This document shows, piece by piece, positions 9,962-20,620 of a stretch of 64,000 bases of DNA (its first letter is position 1; each line of letters opens with the position of its first letter). The stretch comes from Thecaphora thlaspeos. Taxonomy: Eukaryota > Basidiomycota > Ustilaginomycetes > Urocystidales > Glomosporiaceae. Location of the stretch: positions 440,001-504,000 of the forward strand of contig UWYS01000017.1 in NCBI GenBank assembly GCA_900291925.1, read 5' to 3'. The notes beneath the pieces are model-generated. The model was not told where the DNA came from. It did not search any database and worked only from the letters and a program-made list of their open reading frames with translations. The translations under genes and the position numbers were made by a program.

Positions 9962-11611
9962 ATGGAGCGGAGAAAATCCAGCAAGCCACGTTCATCGTGC
10001 TCAGCTATGACCTTGAGAGACCCCTTGTTCAGCCTGACCCGCCGAGGCTTTGCCAAGTTGACGGGGCCGCACAACAACAACGTACAGCAGTGCCGAACAA
10101 GGGTGGATCACGATCATCACCGTCTTTCACTTGCATCCCGCTGCGGCAGCGATGGCGCCAACGGTCCCACCCTCACCGAGAACGGCAAGATGCCTTCCAT
10201 CAAGACCCCGCTACTCCGTCCGTCGGAGGAGACGCCACTGATCGCCACCAGGCCCCTCTTCGTCTACAATCGCACTTCTCTCACGTTACGAATCCGCACG
10301 CTGAACCAGGCCGTTGAGGAAAAGGCAGTGACAGCGCCACCCAAACGGCGAATCAGCTTTCAAGCATCACCGGTTCTTTTCCACAAGCGAGGACGAGAAC
10401 AACTGAGCCTCAGCCTGCGGATAGAGGTAAAGGGAACCGGGTCCGAGCAACGCTTTGCGGCCATGATCGTGGAACCTAGACCTCGAGCTCGGCGTCCGTC
10501 CAAGAAAGCCGAGGTTGCCGCTCCCAACGTCGATGAACTGCAAGCACAATGGTCTCTTCTCGACCTCGCTGTGACGACAGCATGTCCAGCGGAGTGGATG
10601 GGTCCAGCAGAGAAACCGCCTCCGTTCCTAGCCTTCCGTTCCTGCCCACGTCAAACGACGGCGCCCATCTCGCTCCTCGTAGTACCCTACACCGATCCTT
10701 CCACCTTCCTTTCGCATCTTCCTTCCTCCTCGCCTCTCTCCGCCCTCACGCTACCTGGGACGCACGAATCGGCTGCACAGTACGGCTGGCCCATCTCCAC
10801 CTGCCAACCCCTCGGCACGATCTTCTCTCAGCTCCAGCGCGGCATCCGGTTTCTCGACGTCCGACTCAGTCTGAAAGGCGGACGTTTACTCGCCTATCAC
10901 GGCCTTACCGACCAACGGATCGAGTTGGAGGCGATCCTGACGCAGGTCTATGCCTTCCTCGTCGACCGACCGAGCGAGACGGTGCTGGTCAGCCTCAAAC
11001 AGGAAAACAACGTGGACGGCTTCATGACGGTTCTGCTCGACAATTACATTCACTCCGACCGAGCGAGGTGGTTCCTCGACCCTCGCATTCCTACGCTCGG
11101 CGAGGTGCGTGGAAAGATTGTCTTGGTCAGTCGGTTTGGTCGATCAGACCAGCAGCCGGGGGGGATTCACCCTCCAATCTGGCCCAACTCGTCGCCCGTT
11201 CCCTTCCGGTACGCCCTCCCGTCGTACCAGGAGGTAGAGACACAAGACTGGTACGACATCGGCTCCCTCGCCTCTCTACCTTCCAAGTTCGACCTCGTAA
11301 CCGCTTTGTTCGCCTCGAGCGGAGGGGATGACAACGTGCTGAGCCTCAATTTTACCAGCGCAAGTTCTTTTCCCCTAGCCCTTCCGCCTTTCGTCGCGAT
11401 GGGCGTGGGGGAAAGGGCTGAGACGGTCCGATGTTTCAGCGTCGAGGGGATCAATCAGAGGTTGCTGAACGAGGTCTGTAGAATGTTGTGTAGGCAGCTG
11501 GGCGACGAGAACGGCAGAGGAGAAGAGACGGCGTTGAAGGTGACATTTGCGATGGACTACTACGACCATCCCCTGGGGCTGGTGAATGCGCTGATCGGCG
11601 CCAACTTTTGA
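9962..11611 (+). CDS. PI-PLC X-domain-like phosphodiesterase
   Basis: Single-exon frame of 549 residues from the first in-frame ATG at 9962; the open frame extends back into the transposon repeat but has no ATG there. The C-terminal half is a TIM-barrel phosphatidylinositol-specific phospholipase C-like domain. LTLPGTHESAA at about residue 261 carries the first catalytic His, and LLAYHG at about 312 carries the second. ETVLVSLKQE and RGKIVLVSR follow the family order, and FAMDYYDHP marks the end of the barrel. The N-terminal 250 residues are basic/Ser-rich with a beta-rich stretch (SLTLRIRTL, LSLSLRIEV) such as is often found in fungal PLC-like proteins. The family cleaves phosphatidylinositol or GPI-type lipids in bacteria; the fungal substrate is not established. 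No signal peptide is evident. The start lies only 52 bp beyond the transposon, so the promoter and 5' UTR must be transposon DNA or lie beyond it. Confidence 0.8.
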   Translation: MERRKSSKPRSSCSAMTLRDPLFSLTRRGFAKLTGPHNNNVQQCRTRVDHDHHRLSLASRCGSDGANGPTLTENGKMPSIKTPLLRPSEETPLIATRPLFVYNRTSLTLRIRTLNQAVEEKAVTAPPKRRISFQASPVLFHKRGREQLSLSLRIEVKGTGSEQRFAAMIVEPRPRARRPSKKAEVAAPNVDELQAQWSLLDLAVTTACPAEWMGPAEKPPPFLAFRSCPRQTTAPISLLVVPYTDPSTFLSHLPSSSPLSALTLPGTHESAAQYGWPISTCQPLGTIFSQLQRGIRFLDVRLSLKGGRLLAYHGLTDQRIELEAILTQVYAFLVDRPSETVLVSLKQENNVDGFMTVLLDNYIHSDRARWFLDPRIPTLGEVRGKIVLVSRFGRSDQQPGGIHPPIWPNSSPVPFRYALPSYQEVETQDWYDIGSLASLPSKFDLVTALFASSGGDDNVLSLNFTSASSFPLALPPFVAMGVGERAETVRCFSVEGINQRLLNEVCRMLCRQLGDENGRGEETALKVTFAMDYYDHPLGLVNALIGANF

Positions 11612-12006
11612 TAGCGCGGCTCGGCGTGGCGAAGTGGCGCGTGGCGATGCAAGGATAATGCTAGGCTCAATGAAAGACTTACACCTCGCCCCTTCGCGGG
11701 CTACGGTGACCGCATGCTCTCGAATCCCTGCGGTGCTAGGAACGAGCCATCGGACACGCTGGCTACGGCTATTCCCGCTCTCGTTCGACGACTTCCCGCC
11801 CGCCTGGCCCCCTCGCGTCCCGGACCTTTGCGCCACTCGCTACGCCGTCCTGCACTGGACATCGGCCACCAGCACCATCTCAACGACCACCGAACCCGCC
11901 CAGAGGACGGACCATCCTCGTCGCTCCCGTTCCTGACGCCGCCTGCTGAACCAATCTCCTCTTCTTCGCTTCAAGGAGCCTTCTTGAGCGGCATGAAGAA
12001 GCAACC
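11612..12006. other. Intergenic, PI-PLC 3' flank to tRNA
   Basis: No gene recognised. It holds the presumed PI-PLC terminator and the upstream flank of the tRNA-Lys gene. Confidence 0.5.
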
Positions 12007-12106
12007 CCAAGCTTAGCTCAGCTGGAAGAGCAGTGGTCTTTTAGGAATGATGGTAGACGTTCTCGAGACTTACCATCAGTCGCCAGTTCGAGCCTGGCAG
12101 CTCGGA
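12007..12106 (+). tRNA. tRNA-Lys(UUU) with intron
   Basis: Full cloverleaf: acceptor 12007-12013 with 12099-12105, discriminator A at 12106; U8/A9 at 12014-12015; D stem GCTC/GAGC (12016-12019 with 12028-12031); anticodon stem GTGGT/ACCAT (12033-12037 with 12072-12076); loop C-T-TTT-A-T, anticodon TTT at 12040-12042; variable loop of 5; T stem GCCAG/CTGGC around TTCGAGC (12087-12093). A 27-nt intron at 12044-12070 lies in the canonical place one base 3' of the anticodon. The acceptor stem has one A-C mismatch (position 3 with 70). B-box and A-box sequences match the internal Pol III promoter. Confidence 0.85.
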
Positions 12107-12755
12107 GAGGAGATGGACGAGTCCTCGATGTTTTCTCGGTGGCCTCCTTCTTACTCCTTTCGTGCTGCGCCAAGATAGGGGTTGACACCTGCCCAGTAAA
12201 CGTTGATCGATCTAAGGCCTGTCTGTCGTGGAAGAGGAGCTCTATGGTGTCTATGAGAAAGATTCACTTGATACGCTGTAGATGCATCCATGTCCACAAG
12301 GGATCGAGACAGGATGCCGTGACACAGGTTGAGCAATCGGCTTAGGTCACACCTCTCTGTCCAGATTGTCGACGAGCGCTCGTCGATATAGTCTCCCGCT
12401 AGACCTCAAGTCTGCATCTCTCCGTCCGCCCCCTTCTGTCAAGCGCGAGCTATTTCCTCCCTCGTCTACAGGAAGACCGGCGAAGCGACTCTAGAGTGAC
12501 TCGTCCTTGTCTGTCCAGACGCACCAACGAGGTATCTCGTCAGTCCCTGAACCGCCTTCTTGAGGCGAAGCGAGAGCGAAAGGGTGCCACCTACTCAGAA
12601 AATCCTCGAGGAGCCTCATCATCTTCTCTGCTGCCTTCTACTTCATCAACCACGGTCCCTATCGGTGATTTGGCGTCAGTGTACCTCTTCACCAAGAGAC
12701 AATGCGAGACGGAAGAAAGACTTACACGACAGACATCTTCTTTCTTGACCTGTCC
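12107..12755. other. Intergenic between tRNA-Lys and the 12.8-13.4 kb ORF
   Basis: No gene recognised. A T-run (TTTT at about 12131) shortly after the tRNA could terminate Pol III. Confidence 0.45.
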
Positions 12756-13412
12756 TTACACGTCGTCAAGTGTCAGAGCATGACGTGAGAAGAACTTTGC
12801 TTCTCGGGAAAGGGATGAGGCGAGCGAGGGTAGGGGGGAACTTATAGCTTTAGCGGTATAAGACCAATCTACCTTCTCAGCACGCGGGAAGAGAGCGTAG
12901 AAAAGTGTCATCTTTTCCTGGTCATCGTCGATCCGTATCGTATTCAAACGGTACAAAGTGGAAGAAGTGAGAAGCGATCCTCTGGGCTCGGGTCGGGGAA
13001 AGAGGTGGATGGGACAGCGCACCTCACAAGTCCACCTATTCGTACTCTTCTGCATCGTCTTTGTCGTTCTCTTTACCGTCGTGGCTGACGGGTTCTGCTC
13101 ATCGGCCAAATCGATACGATCAGCAACGAACCATAGCGACGTTGAAGAGAGCACAAAGGCCGAACGACGAACTTTTTTACGTTGTTTGACTCCTTTCTCT
13201 TCCTCGATGCTTTCTTGTTCCCTCTTCACGCTCGAAGCGGTGGTGTCGAGGGAATCCTGACTTTTTTCAGCGTTGTCGTCATCACCTCCATCGAACGTCG
13301 ACAAGTCATCGATAGCATCTCGAACGTCAGCAGCATTCTTTCGCCTGGCCTTGTCGACCTTGCGACTCGAAGCGGTAGAAGTGGACACGATGTCGAGAAG
13401 TGAGGTCGTCAT
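12756..13412 (-). CDS. Unrecognised basic/acidic protein, likely spliced
   Basis: An ATG at 13412 opens a 218-residue frame (begins MTTSLLDIVSTSTASSRK). The first ~130 residues are charged and low in complexity, with a Lys/Arg cluster (GVKQRKKVRRS) that could be a nuclear localisation signal. A GTGCGC donor follows WTCE at about 13024, and CCGAGCCCAG at about 12985 could be its acceptor. If so, the true C-terminus differs from the open frame and would read a short RIASHFFHF tail. The 3' part of the frame as given may therefore be non-coding. It lies downstream of TRAPPC11 on the same strand. I do not recognise a family. Confidence 0.35.
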   Translation of the reverse strand: MTTSLLDIVSTSTASSRKVDKARRKNAADVRDAIDDLSTFDGGDDDNAEKSQDSLDTTASSVKREQESIEEEKGVKQRKKVRRSAFVLSSTSLWFVADRIDLADEQNPSATTVKRTTKTMQKSTNRWTCEVRCPIHLFPRPEPRGSLLTSSTLYRLNTIRIDDDQEKMTLFYALFPRAEKVDWSYTAKAISSPLPSLASSLSREAKFFSRHALTLDDV

Positions 13413-13782
13413 ATCGTCTGCTGATCAAGGTTTGTGTTGATCTTGGAAGAGGGAGGATGGTGATGAAGAGTAGAAGTTATCAGGTGACGTTAGGGTGTTA
13501 AGGATAGAGAGAAGATATAAGAAGACGAGTCGCTTCTACCCTTCATCCAAGGCGGAAACGGAAGTCTGACAAAGGTTCCGCTCCATCTTGTCTTGACGTG
13601 ATCACGATGGTAGGGACTCTCTGCTCGAGAAGAAAGGGACCAAGTCTAAAAAGGCCGTACGAGCGGAAGGACAAGAGCGGAGCGGAACAAACCACTCAGA
13701 GCTGCGGAAGATCCTCGACTTCTTGCACGCACGACATCCAGACTCCATGCTAGATGATTCATTGCGCCACCTCATCGGCTGA
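13413..13782. other. Intergenic, TRAPPC11 3' flank
   Basis: Presumed TRAPPC11 3' UTR and promoter of the 13412 ORF; no other feature seen. Confidence 0.45.
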
Positions 13783-16700
13783 TCAGCCTAACAAAACATC
13801 AACCTCCCCCGCTGCCTCGTCGTTGCTACTCCAAAGCAACTTCTCGCCTTCCCTCTCCCTCCTGATCACTTTTAATTTCGGCATCTCGACCCTCCCGACT
13901 CGAAGCGGGACCATGTTCCACGCATCCACCTTCCTCTCCTCCCCGGCTAAAAGATGTGGTATAGCGAGCCTCCTCGGTCCGGCGAATACGAAGCTATCGT
14001 TTGACTCGACCACGATCAAGAGCGAGACGGTGCGGGGCGTGTGGTTGTGTAGCAGAAGGGAAAATGAGAAGGGGATGCGGAGGTGCATAGTAGATGGATG
14101 GACGGGTGTGACGCTGAGGACGAGGGGGGGCGGAGGTGGTCGGAAGAGAGTGGGGGAAAGGGGGAGGACCGTGTGATTGTGCGAGGAGCTAGGAGCAGAG
14201 GAGCGGGACCAGGTGATGATCAGATGCGCGGTTGGTGTTGTCGGTCCATCGGCGGCGGAAGGCGTGGGTCGGACGACGAACGGGTACGAAACCCCGAACC
14301 GGTCGTCCGGATCCCAAGACCCCAAGAGATCCTCGTGTTCCCGACCCGCATCGAACCCTTTCGCTATCCGAAGCTGAGCCGCAGAGTCTGGCAATGTCTT
14401 CGCGACCTTGACCTCGACTGCGTGGACGTGAACGGTGGACTGACCGAGCATCGTCAGCGTCGTGCCGACCAGGACGCCCCGTCGCTCCGGCTCCGCCGCG
14501 AGTGACGCAGAGATGGCGGCGCTCGTGTATATTGGCAAGTCGTCGTCATCGTCGTTGTAGGTGTCCTCTGTGACGCTCATTAGCGCCTCGTCTCCGTCGG
14601 TGTCGCTGCTTGAGGAATCTGAGGAAAAAAAGAAGTCAAGAAGCCCTCTTGTCGCTACCGGTCGACCCTGACGTGATTTCTGCCATCGCGCCGTGAAGGT
14701 TACGCCAAAGGCAGGGAAGACGGGTACATGGATCGACAGCGTCTTTTCGCTGCTCGTCCTGTTTCGCCCCTCGCCGTCGTTTGCTTGTCCCCCTTCTGCG
14801 GTCTTTGGCCAGCTGTGCACCACAACGTCCACCGTCCGCTCCCCCTCCCGCCGCGCCGCCTTGAGAACGAACGGCACCTCGACAGTCTCGCCTGGCGCGA
14901 CGGTACCACACTGGTGAGCCCTCACCTGCTGCGAAGCTGCTGCCGTCCCGCACTGCAGCGTGTCGTCCATCCCCTCGTACGCGGCCTGCAGCGCCATGTC
15001 CACGGCGCATTCCAGCGTGATCCGCTCTCTGTTCGTCACCTTCAACACGACAGGGAAACCTTCGTCCAGGTAGGCCGAGTCGAGGTGCGAGGCCGACAAG
15101 TCGAGCTTGTAGGCGCAAGGCCGGACGCGAATCACGTTCGAGCTCTCCCGCTGCGCGATGCTGACGAAGCGATGCGTCCTGCCGCCCTTGCTCTTTTTGG
15201 TCTTGAAGGGCAGGAGCCAGCGTGGAGCGTTGATCTCGCCGACCCGTGCAGCTGTCGCGGACGTCGAGAGGTCAAAGACGAGCTCGACGGAGACGCCTGC
15301 GCCGCCGGTGCGCAGTGTGATGCTGCTGATCTCGAGCGGGCCGGGGAGGTTGGCGACGATGCTGCCCTGGAGCACCTTGGTGCTGCCGGCGGTCCAGCGC
15401 AGGCCGCAGTGAGTGTTGACTGCCGTCTTTGCCGCCAGAGAGGCGCTGCTGACTAGCCCAACATCGGCGATCTCGGTGCTTGGCTGCAGCGCGAAGGAGT
15501 CAGAGGCCGAAGGCTTGTCCGATAATCTGACGATCAGAGGGCGCTCGAAGCCCGAGATTGCGATCTCGATCGATGCAAATGCGATGCTCGATATCTTGCT
15601 ACCTTTTGGCGCCATCAGACGCAACTGAAAGGCAGCCGGTGACCCGACCTCGACATACTCGTCCAAGAAGTCCGATTCGACGACGAGGAGCCCCTTGGTG
15701 GCGTCGCTCTCGATGCGGACCGGGCCTACTTTCCCTTCGGGCAGCGCTTTGCCCGCGCTCCCGTCGAGTATAGAGACGAGGCGGCTTTCGGCGATGCTGC
15801 GTTCTTGTTCCGGGACGTTGAGGCGGACCAGGATGAGGTCTATGAACAGCCGAATGCAGCTCTCGACGTCGTCGACGTGGTCGGCGCACCCAGCGGCCAG
15901 CTGCGTCAGCCACGATTGGATCGCTACGCAGCCATCGATGCGGTAGCTGCGCAGAATCCGCTCGAGGAAGCGCAGCGCCATCTCGTGCTTGCCGCCTTCG
16001 AGGTAGGTCAGCGCGATCCTGGATGCGATCAACAGCGCGAGCCGGGAGGATCGCTGGCGCTTGAAGCAGTCATAGGCCCGCGTGAATTGCTTGGGGGGTG
16101 GGGGGGGCGGAGAAGGTGGTAGAATGACCAAAAGGCGTCAACGATTGATCGGCGCCCGCACTTCAGAATTTGCGAAGGCCGTGCCTGCCTGACCGAAACT
16201 CACCTCGGTAATCTGACTCGTGTAGTTGACCTTCTGCTCATGCGACAGGGACGGATGCTTGGCGACGTCTTCGGGGCCAAGTTGCTCGGCGGCGACCAGC
16301 TTGTCGAAGCGGTCTCGCCTCTCGAGCGTGCAGAGGGCGGCGAGGTAGTAGAAGGTGCCCGGCCCTTGGATCACTGATGCCGGCGATACGCCCGACATGA
16401 CGGCCGACTGGTTGGGCGTTAGCATCCCTGGCGGCACCGGCATGCCGGCTTGGAGCCGAGGGACCACGTCGGGATGCAAGAGGCGCGAAGGGAGCGGCGG
16501 AGCGTGCGACGGAAGGGCAAAAGGCGGGAGCAGGGATGATCCGGCGTGCCGTGTAGCCGCCTCGACTAGGTCGGCAAACATGCGATACCTGGGCCGGCGG
16601 CAAAAGGTGTTTTTTTTGGGGGTGGCGGGGGGAGGAGGAGGGCGAGTGGATATGAAGAGAAGGAGCCAATCAGCTTCGAGCTTAACCGGTCAAGTTGCGA

Positions 16701-18299
16701 TCGGATGAGGTTTCATCGCCTCTCAACTCACTGTTTGCACAGCCAGCTCCAGTACTCGAACGTCATGCTGCCGATCCCCCAGCCCGTGCTGAGCTCGGTG
16801 AAGCGGTGAAGATGCCTGTGCAGCTGTCGAACGGCCGCGGCTCCGTCGTCGCGGTAGAGGTGGAGCTTAGCAATCTTTATGCTAAGCGTGTCGGCGAGCA
16901 CCTTGGCCTCGGCCCACCGCTTCGTCCGCGGAGGCAGCATCATCGTGCTCCCGAGGCACGGACCTGAGAGGATGTTGTAGGCCTCGAGATAGCGCTGGAG
17001 CGCCTCGTCGTTGTCGCCCTGTAGCTCAGCGAACGTGGCAAGCTTGTACTCTGCCCGGACAATCCAGCCTCCCCGCGAGAGCGGGACGAGGTCGACCGGC
17101 ACGGTCGACAGCGCCGCCGCTGCGTTCAGGATGGGTTGGATGACCGAGGGCGGCGGTGGATAGCGCGCTCGCTTCCGCCTCACACGACGAGCGTGTTCCC
17201 GGTAGAAATCGAGCGCCGACTCATGGAGCGCTTTGTGCAGGCTGACGACAAACTCGACCAGCTCCTGTTTGGACACGGGCGTGAGGACAAACAAGCTCGC
17301 CTTAGAGTCGAGGCCCGAGCTGCGGCGCACATAGCTGAGGCGTCCTTCGAGCTGCGGATCCTCGAGCATGCCGCGGGTCGTTAGCAGCACGACCGTCATC
17401 TTGATACCGCGCTCGGTAAGCGAACGCTTCCGCTGCTTGATCTGGCGGATGAGGTCCTCGTCGTTCCTCCGCAAGAAGGCACCGCTCTCGGCCGTCTGCT
17501 CGGCCCCCGAGCCTCCCGGCTTCTCGGCCAGGCAGAAGAAGGAGACGAAGACGGCGGGGACCATCTCGCGATGCTTTCTCGCCCATATCGGAGCGATCAG
17601 TCCGTCGGGGAACAGCGGACCGCCGGGATGGAGGGGCGAAAGCGGGCTGCGCGGCGTCATGGCGGCAAGCGCTGTGGCGGCATCGCTAGCGGCAGGGAGA
17701 GGATTTGTAAAGCTGCCGGGGCTCCTGCCTGTGCCGTCCACTGCGCCGCCATTGGCCGCAGAAGCTGCCGGTGCAGCAGACGGAGCAGAAGCTGTTGATG
17801 CCGCCTTCGAGCTGAGCTTTGTCTTTAGAGGCGGTAGCTTGATGTTGTGCTGTACGAGGACCGAGTGGAAGACGGTGGAGCGGCCGCGCGCCGGATCCCA
17901 GATGCCGTTGGCGCCGCGCGAGGTGAAGATCTCTGCCAGGTCCCTGCAGAGGTCCGGGTAGGCCTGCGTCGGATGACTGCCGTGCTTGACTTGCTTGGCT
18001 TCTTTGACCTTTTTGCTGGTATCGCTGGGATCCTGAATCGCTGCTGTCGGGTCGCCGGTCGTTTGTGCGGCGGCGGCAGCTGGAGGGGCCGAGGTTGACG
18101 AGGAGTTCAGGGCTGTCGCGTCGGCGTCTGGTGCTGCTGTTGGCGGCGTCTCTGTTTTACCAGACTGCGTTGGGCTGAAACTGGATTGTGGAATGGGGGA
18201 AGAGACGGGTGCGGCGGACGATTCCAAGGGCACGAGGCCGGTGACCAGCATACACGGGTAGTGATGGCCGAGGAGCTCTGGAGGATACGCATTCATCAT
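13783..18299 (-). CDS. TRAPPC11: TRAPP complex subunit 11 (Foie gras/Gryzun)
   Basis: Three exons on the minus strand: 18299-16732, 16588-16204 and 16089-13783, giving 1419 residues. Introns 16589-16731 and 16090-16203 have GTGAGT donors; the joins read LCKQ-YRMF and QITE-QFTRAYDCF in phase. I start at the double Met before NAYPPELLGHHYP because this motif begins the family; the frame is open further upstream but without conservation. The Foie gras region covers roughly residues 170-700 (ARKHREMVPAVFVSFF, RGGWIVRAEYKLATFAELQG, DNDEALQRYLEAYNIL). The third exon carries the helical repeat (KHEMALRFLERILRSYR) and Gryzun-type beta-sandwich repeats. TRAPPC11 is a subunit of the TRAPPII/III tethering complexes in ER-Golgi and autophagy traffic, with a role in lipid-linked glycosylation in animals. 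Alanine/serine-rich inserts occur in the N-terminal half. Confidence 0.85.
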
Positions 18300-19005
18300 G
18301 GCCAGAGTGTCGACTGCGGCATGGGGCGGCGGCAGGAAGCGAGAACTGTATGGGGGAGTAGCAGAGAGCTCCTTCAGACACGGAGAATGAGTCGTCGGGT
18401 CGGGGCTGGCAAGGAGCCCAGCACTACGCCACGTTCGAGGTTGGGGCGTGGATCCTTTGATCGAAAGACAGCAACGGCCGCCGGCTGGATCGACGATACC
18501 AGACGATGCCGTTTCGGTGCAAAGTGGCGTCCAAGGGGATCTAGGACGACGATCGGCGACGGCGCTATCAGAGGGAGAAAGGAGGGAGATGCCGATAAGA
18601 TAGGGTGGGATGGTGGTGGTGCAACGAGAAAGAGGAAGCGGAAGGGCGGCTTGAACGAGGAAAGTCGCATTTCGCAGCGGCGTCCAAAGGTCGGGCCAAA
18701 GGCGTGGCTCGTGCGCGCCCTGCCAACACTGCGAAGAAGTCATGACGCGTTGGGGAGCTCGAGCCCGTCGACCAAATTTGCACCTTGCCGCTCAACGCAC
18801 GCAAGAAGCTACAACAGGGTCGGACATCGCTGGCTTGTCAGGCTGTACAGTAGGTAATGGAAGGCGGCATCCCCGCCATCTCCTCCGGCGGCGTGCCTAG
18901 TGATGTTGTGTAGCGACGATGACAGCATACAGAAAGCCCGGGGCCCTCCTCTGACCTAGTCCAGATCCAGCTTCGCTTTCCACCCTCCGTCCTCTGCCTC
19001 GCCCC
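18300..19005. other. Intergenic between TRAPPC11 start and PRCC end
   Basis: Both flanking genes run leftwards, so this holds the TRAPPC11 promoter/5' UTR and the PRCC 3' UTR. An open frame extends the TRAPPC11 frame upstream to 18743, but it is Pro/Ser-rich and not conserved-looking. Confidence 0.45.
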
Positions 19006-20620
19006 TCACCGGAAGCCGTACTTGGACGCCGAGGCCTGGCCCTTGAGCTTGCCCCTGGCCCACTTTTCCTCGAGCTGGCCGCGCTTCTCTTCGGCATGCG
19101 CCAGCAGCGACGTCAGCTGGCCCTTCTGCCTCGCCTTCTGACCCGTCATCTTGTCCGTCTTCCTGTTCGTCGTCGCCGGTCCGTCCGTCGCACCGAGAGC
19201 CGACTCGGCCGCTGCGCTCGCATAGCGTGCGTCCAAACCGCTGGCGCTGGCGCCGGCGCCGTTCCACGTCGTCAAGCTCGCCGCATCGACGGCCGACAGG
19301 TCCTCTTCTCGGATGCCTGCCTTGGCCAGCTCGCCGATGTCGAAGCCGCCGGCGCCGCTACCGTTGTTGTGCCGGCGCCGGCTCGGGTCATCAAAGGTGC
19401 GCGCCATCTGCGCCTCGTTCTGCTGCGAAACTTGCCATTCCGCGTACGCCGTCTGCGCCTCGGGCGTGACGGGCACCCACGTCCCGTCGGGATCCTGCTG
19501 CCAGCCTCGATACGCCGTCCCATCTTGGTCGTCTCCGGCATGTGCGCCAGCGATTGCCCTCTCTCCGGCCGCTTCGTCTATTGTCGGTGCGGCCGAGATC
19601 GTAAAACCGGGAGCTTGCGGCTGCTTGGCAGCGAAATACGCGTGGGAGGCGACAAGAGCAGGAGCCGGAGCGGCCACAGGCTTGCCTCCGCCGTCGTCTG
19701 TGCGAGTCCATTCCGGAAAGATCAAGACGCAAGACCAAGCAGTGGGTCAGCAACCTGGACAAGCCTCAATGAGCATGTACTTCGCACAAAGTGCCACACT
19801 CACCAAGCGAGAAGAAATTGGGTGCGGCGGTGGCAACCATGCCAGCAGCGTCAATCGCAGCGTCATCTTTCTTGTTGGCACTTTTTGATGGTATAGCGGC
19901 AGGGGTCACTGATGAAGATGCTGCTGGTGATTTGGTCAGAACGGGGGCGGAGTTCCCCTTCGGCTTCGGTTTGGAGGCTGCGGGTTTGAGACCTAGCATA
20001 GCCCGGAAGTCTGCGTTCCCCTTGCCGCCCTTCTTTGCCCCTCCGATATTGTCCAAATCAGCAGGAGCCCCACCCTCGCCGTGCTCCTCGTCGCCGCCAT
20101 CGTCAAGTGCCACGATTTGCAGTGCTCCCTCCCTGGCCTTTTTCTCGGCCTCTGCCTTCTTTTCACGCTTGACCTCGTTGGCCCGTTTGGGCGCCGGCAG
20201 CAGGCCGAAGAGGGCGTGCATAGGGCCAGACGCAGCTGATTTGGGCCGCTTCTTCTCCGGTTGGCCATCATCGCCGCTGAGCGCGTCGTCCCCGGCGGGG
20301 TGATCTAGTGATTCGATCCTGATCTGGAACTTGCTCGCCTCGGCCTTTCTCTTGGCGGCGGAGCGGGGCCGTGAGGCACCACCTCCGTTTCTCGGTGGAG
20401 ACAGCGACAGTCCACTCGATCCGGTCGACGATGACGGGGCAGAGAGTGCAGAGGCATGTGTTGCAGGCGGTAATCCAAGCTTTGAACTGAAGCTGGAGCC
20501 GGATGCCGAAGGTGCGGACGGGAGCGATGGCTCAACGACGGCATTGGTGGTGATGGGAATGGCGGCCTCGTCTTCGGACCCCGACTCAGACTCGTAGCCG
20601 GCCACTAGCGGACCTGCCAT
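19006..20620 (-). CDS. PRCC: PRCC-like protein (spliceosome/mitotic checkpoint associated)
   Basis: Two exons, 20620-19804 and 19697-19006, 502 residues; the intron 19698-19803 has a GTGAGT donor after FFSL and a CACAG acceptor before acgacgg, in phase. Starts MAGPLVAGYESESGSEDE. The N-terminal half is acidic and Ser/Pro-rich; GPMHALFGLLPAPKR (about residue 130) and NADFRAMLGLKP (about 207) look like the conserved core motifs of PRCC relatives. The C-terminus, KGQLTSLLAHAEEKRGQLEE followed by a basic stretch ending SKYGFR, matches the diagnostic PRCC C-terminal block. Human PRCC is a nuclear protein that binds MAD2B and associates with splicing factors; the fungal role is untested. A WQQDPDGTWVPVTPEAQTAY segment lies between the conserved blocks. 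Confidence 0.75.

Noticed and set aside
14620..14680. Possible short intron in TRAPPC11 exon 3 (TTTTTTTCCTCAG on the minus strand)
   Set aside because: The frame stays open through it and no good donor at a normal distance is seen; left as coding.
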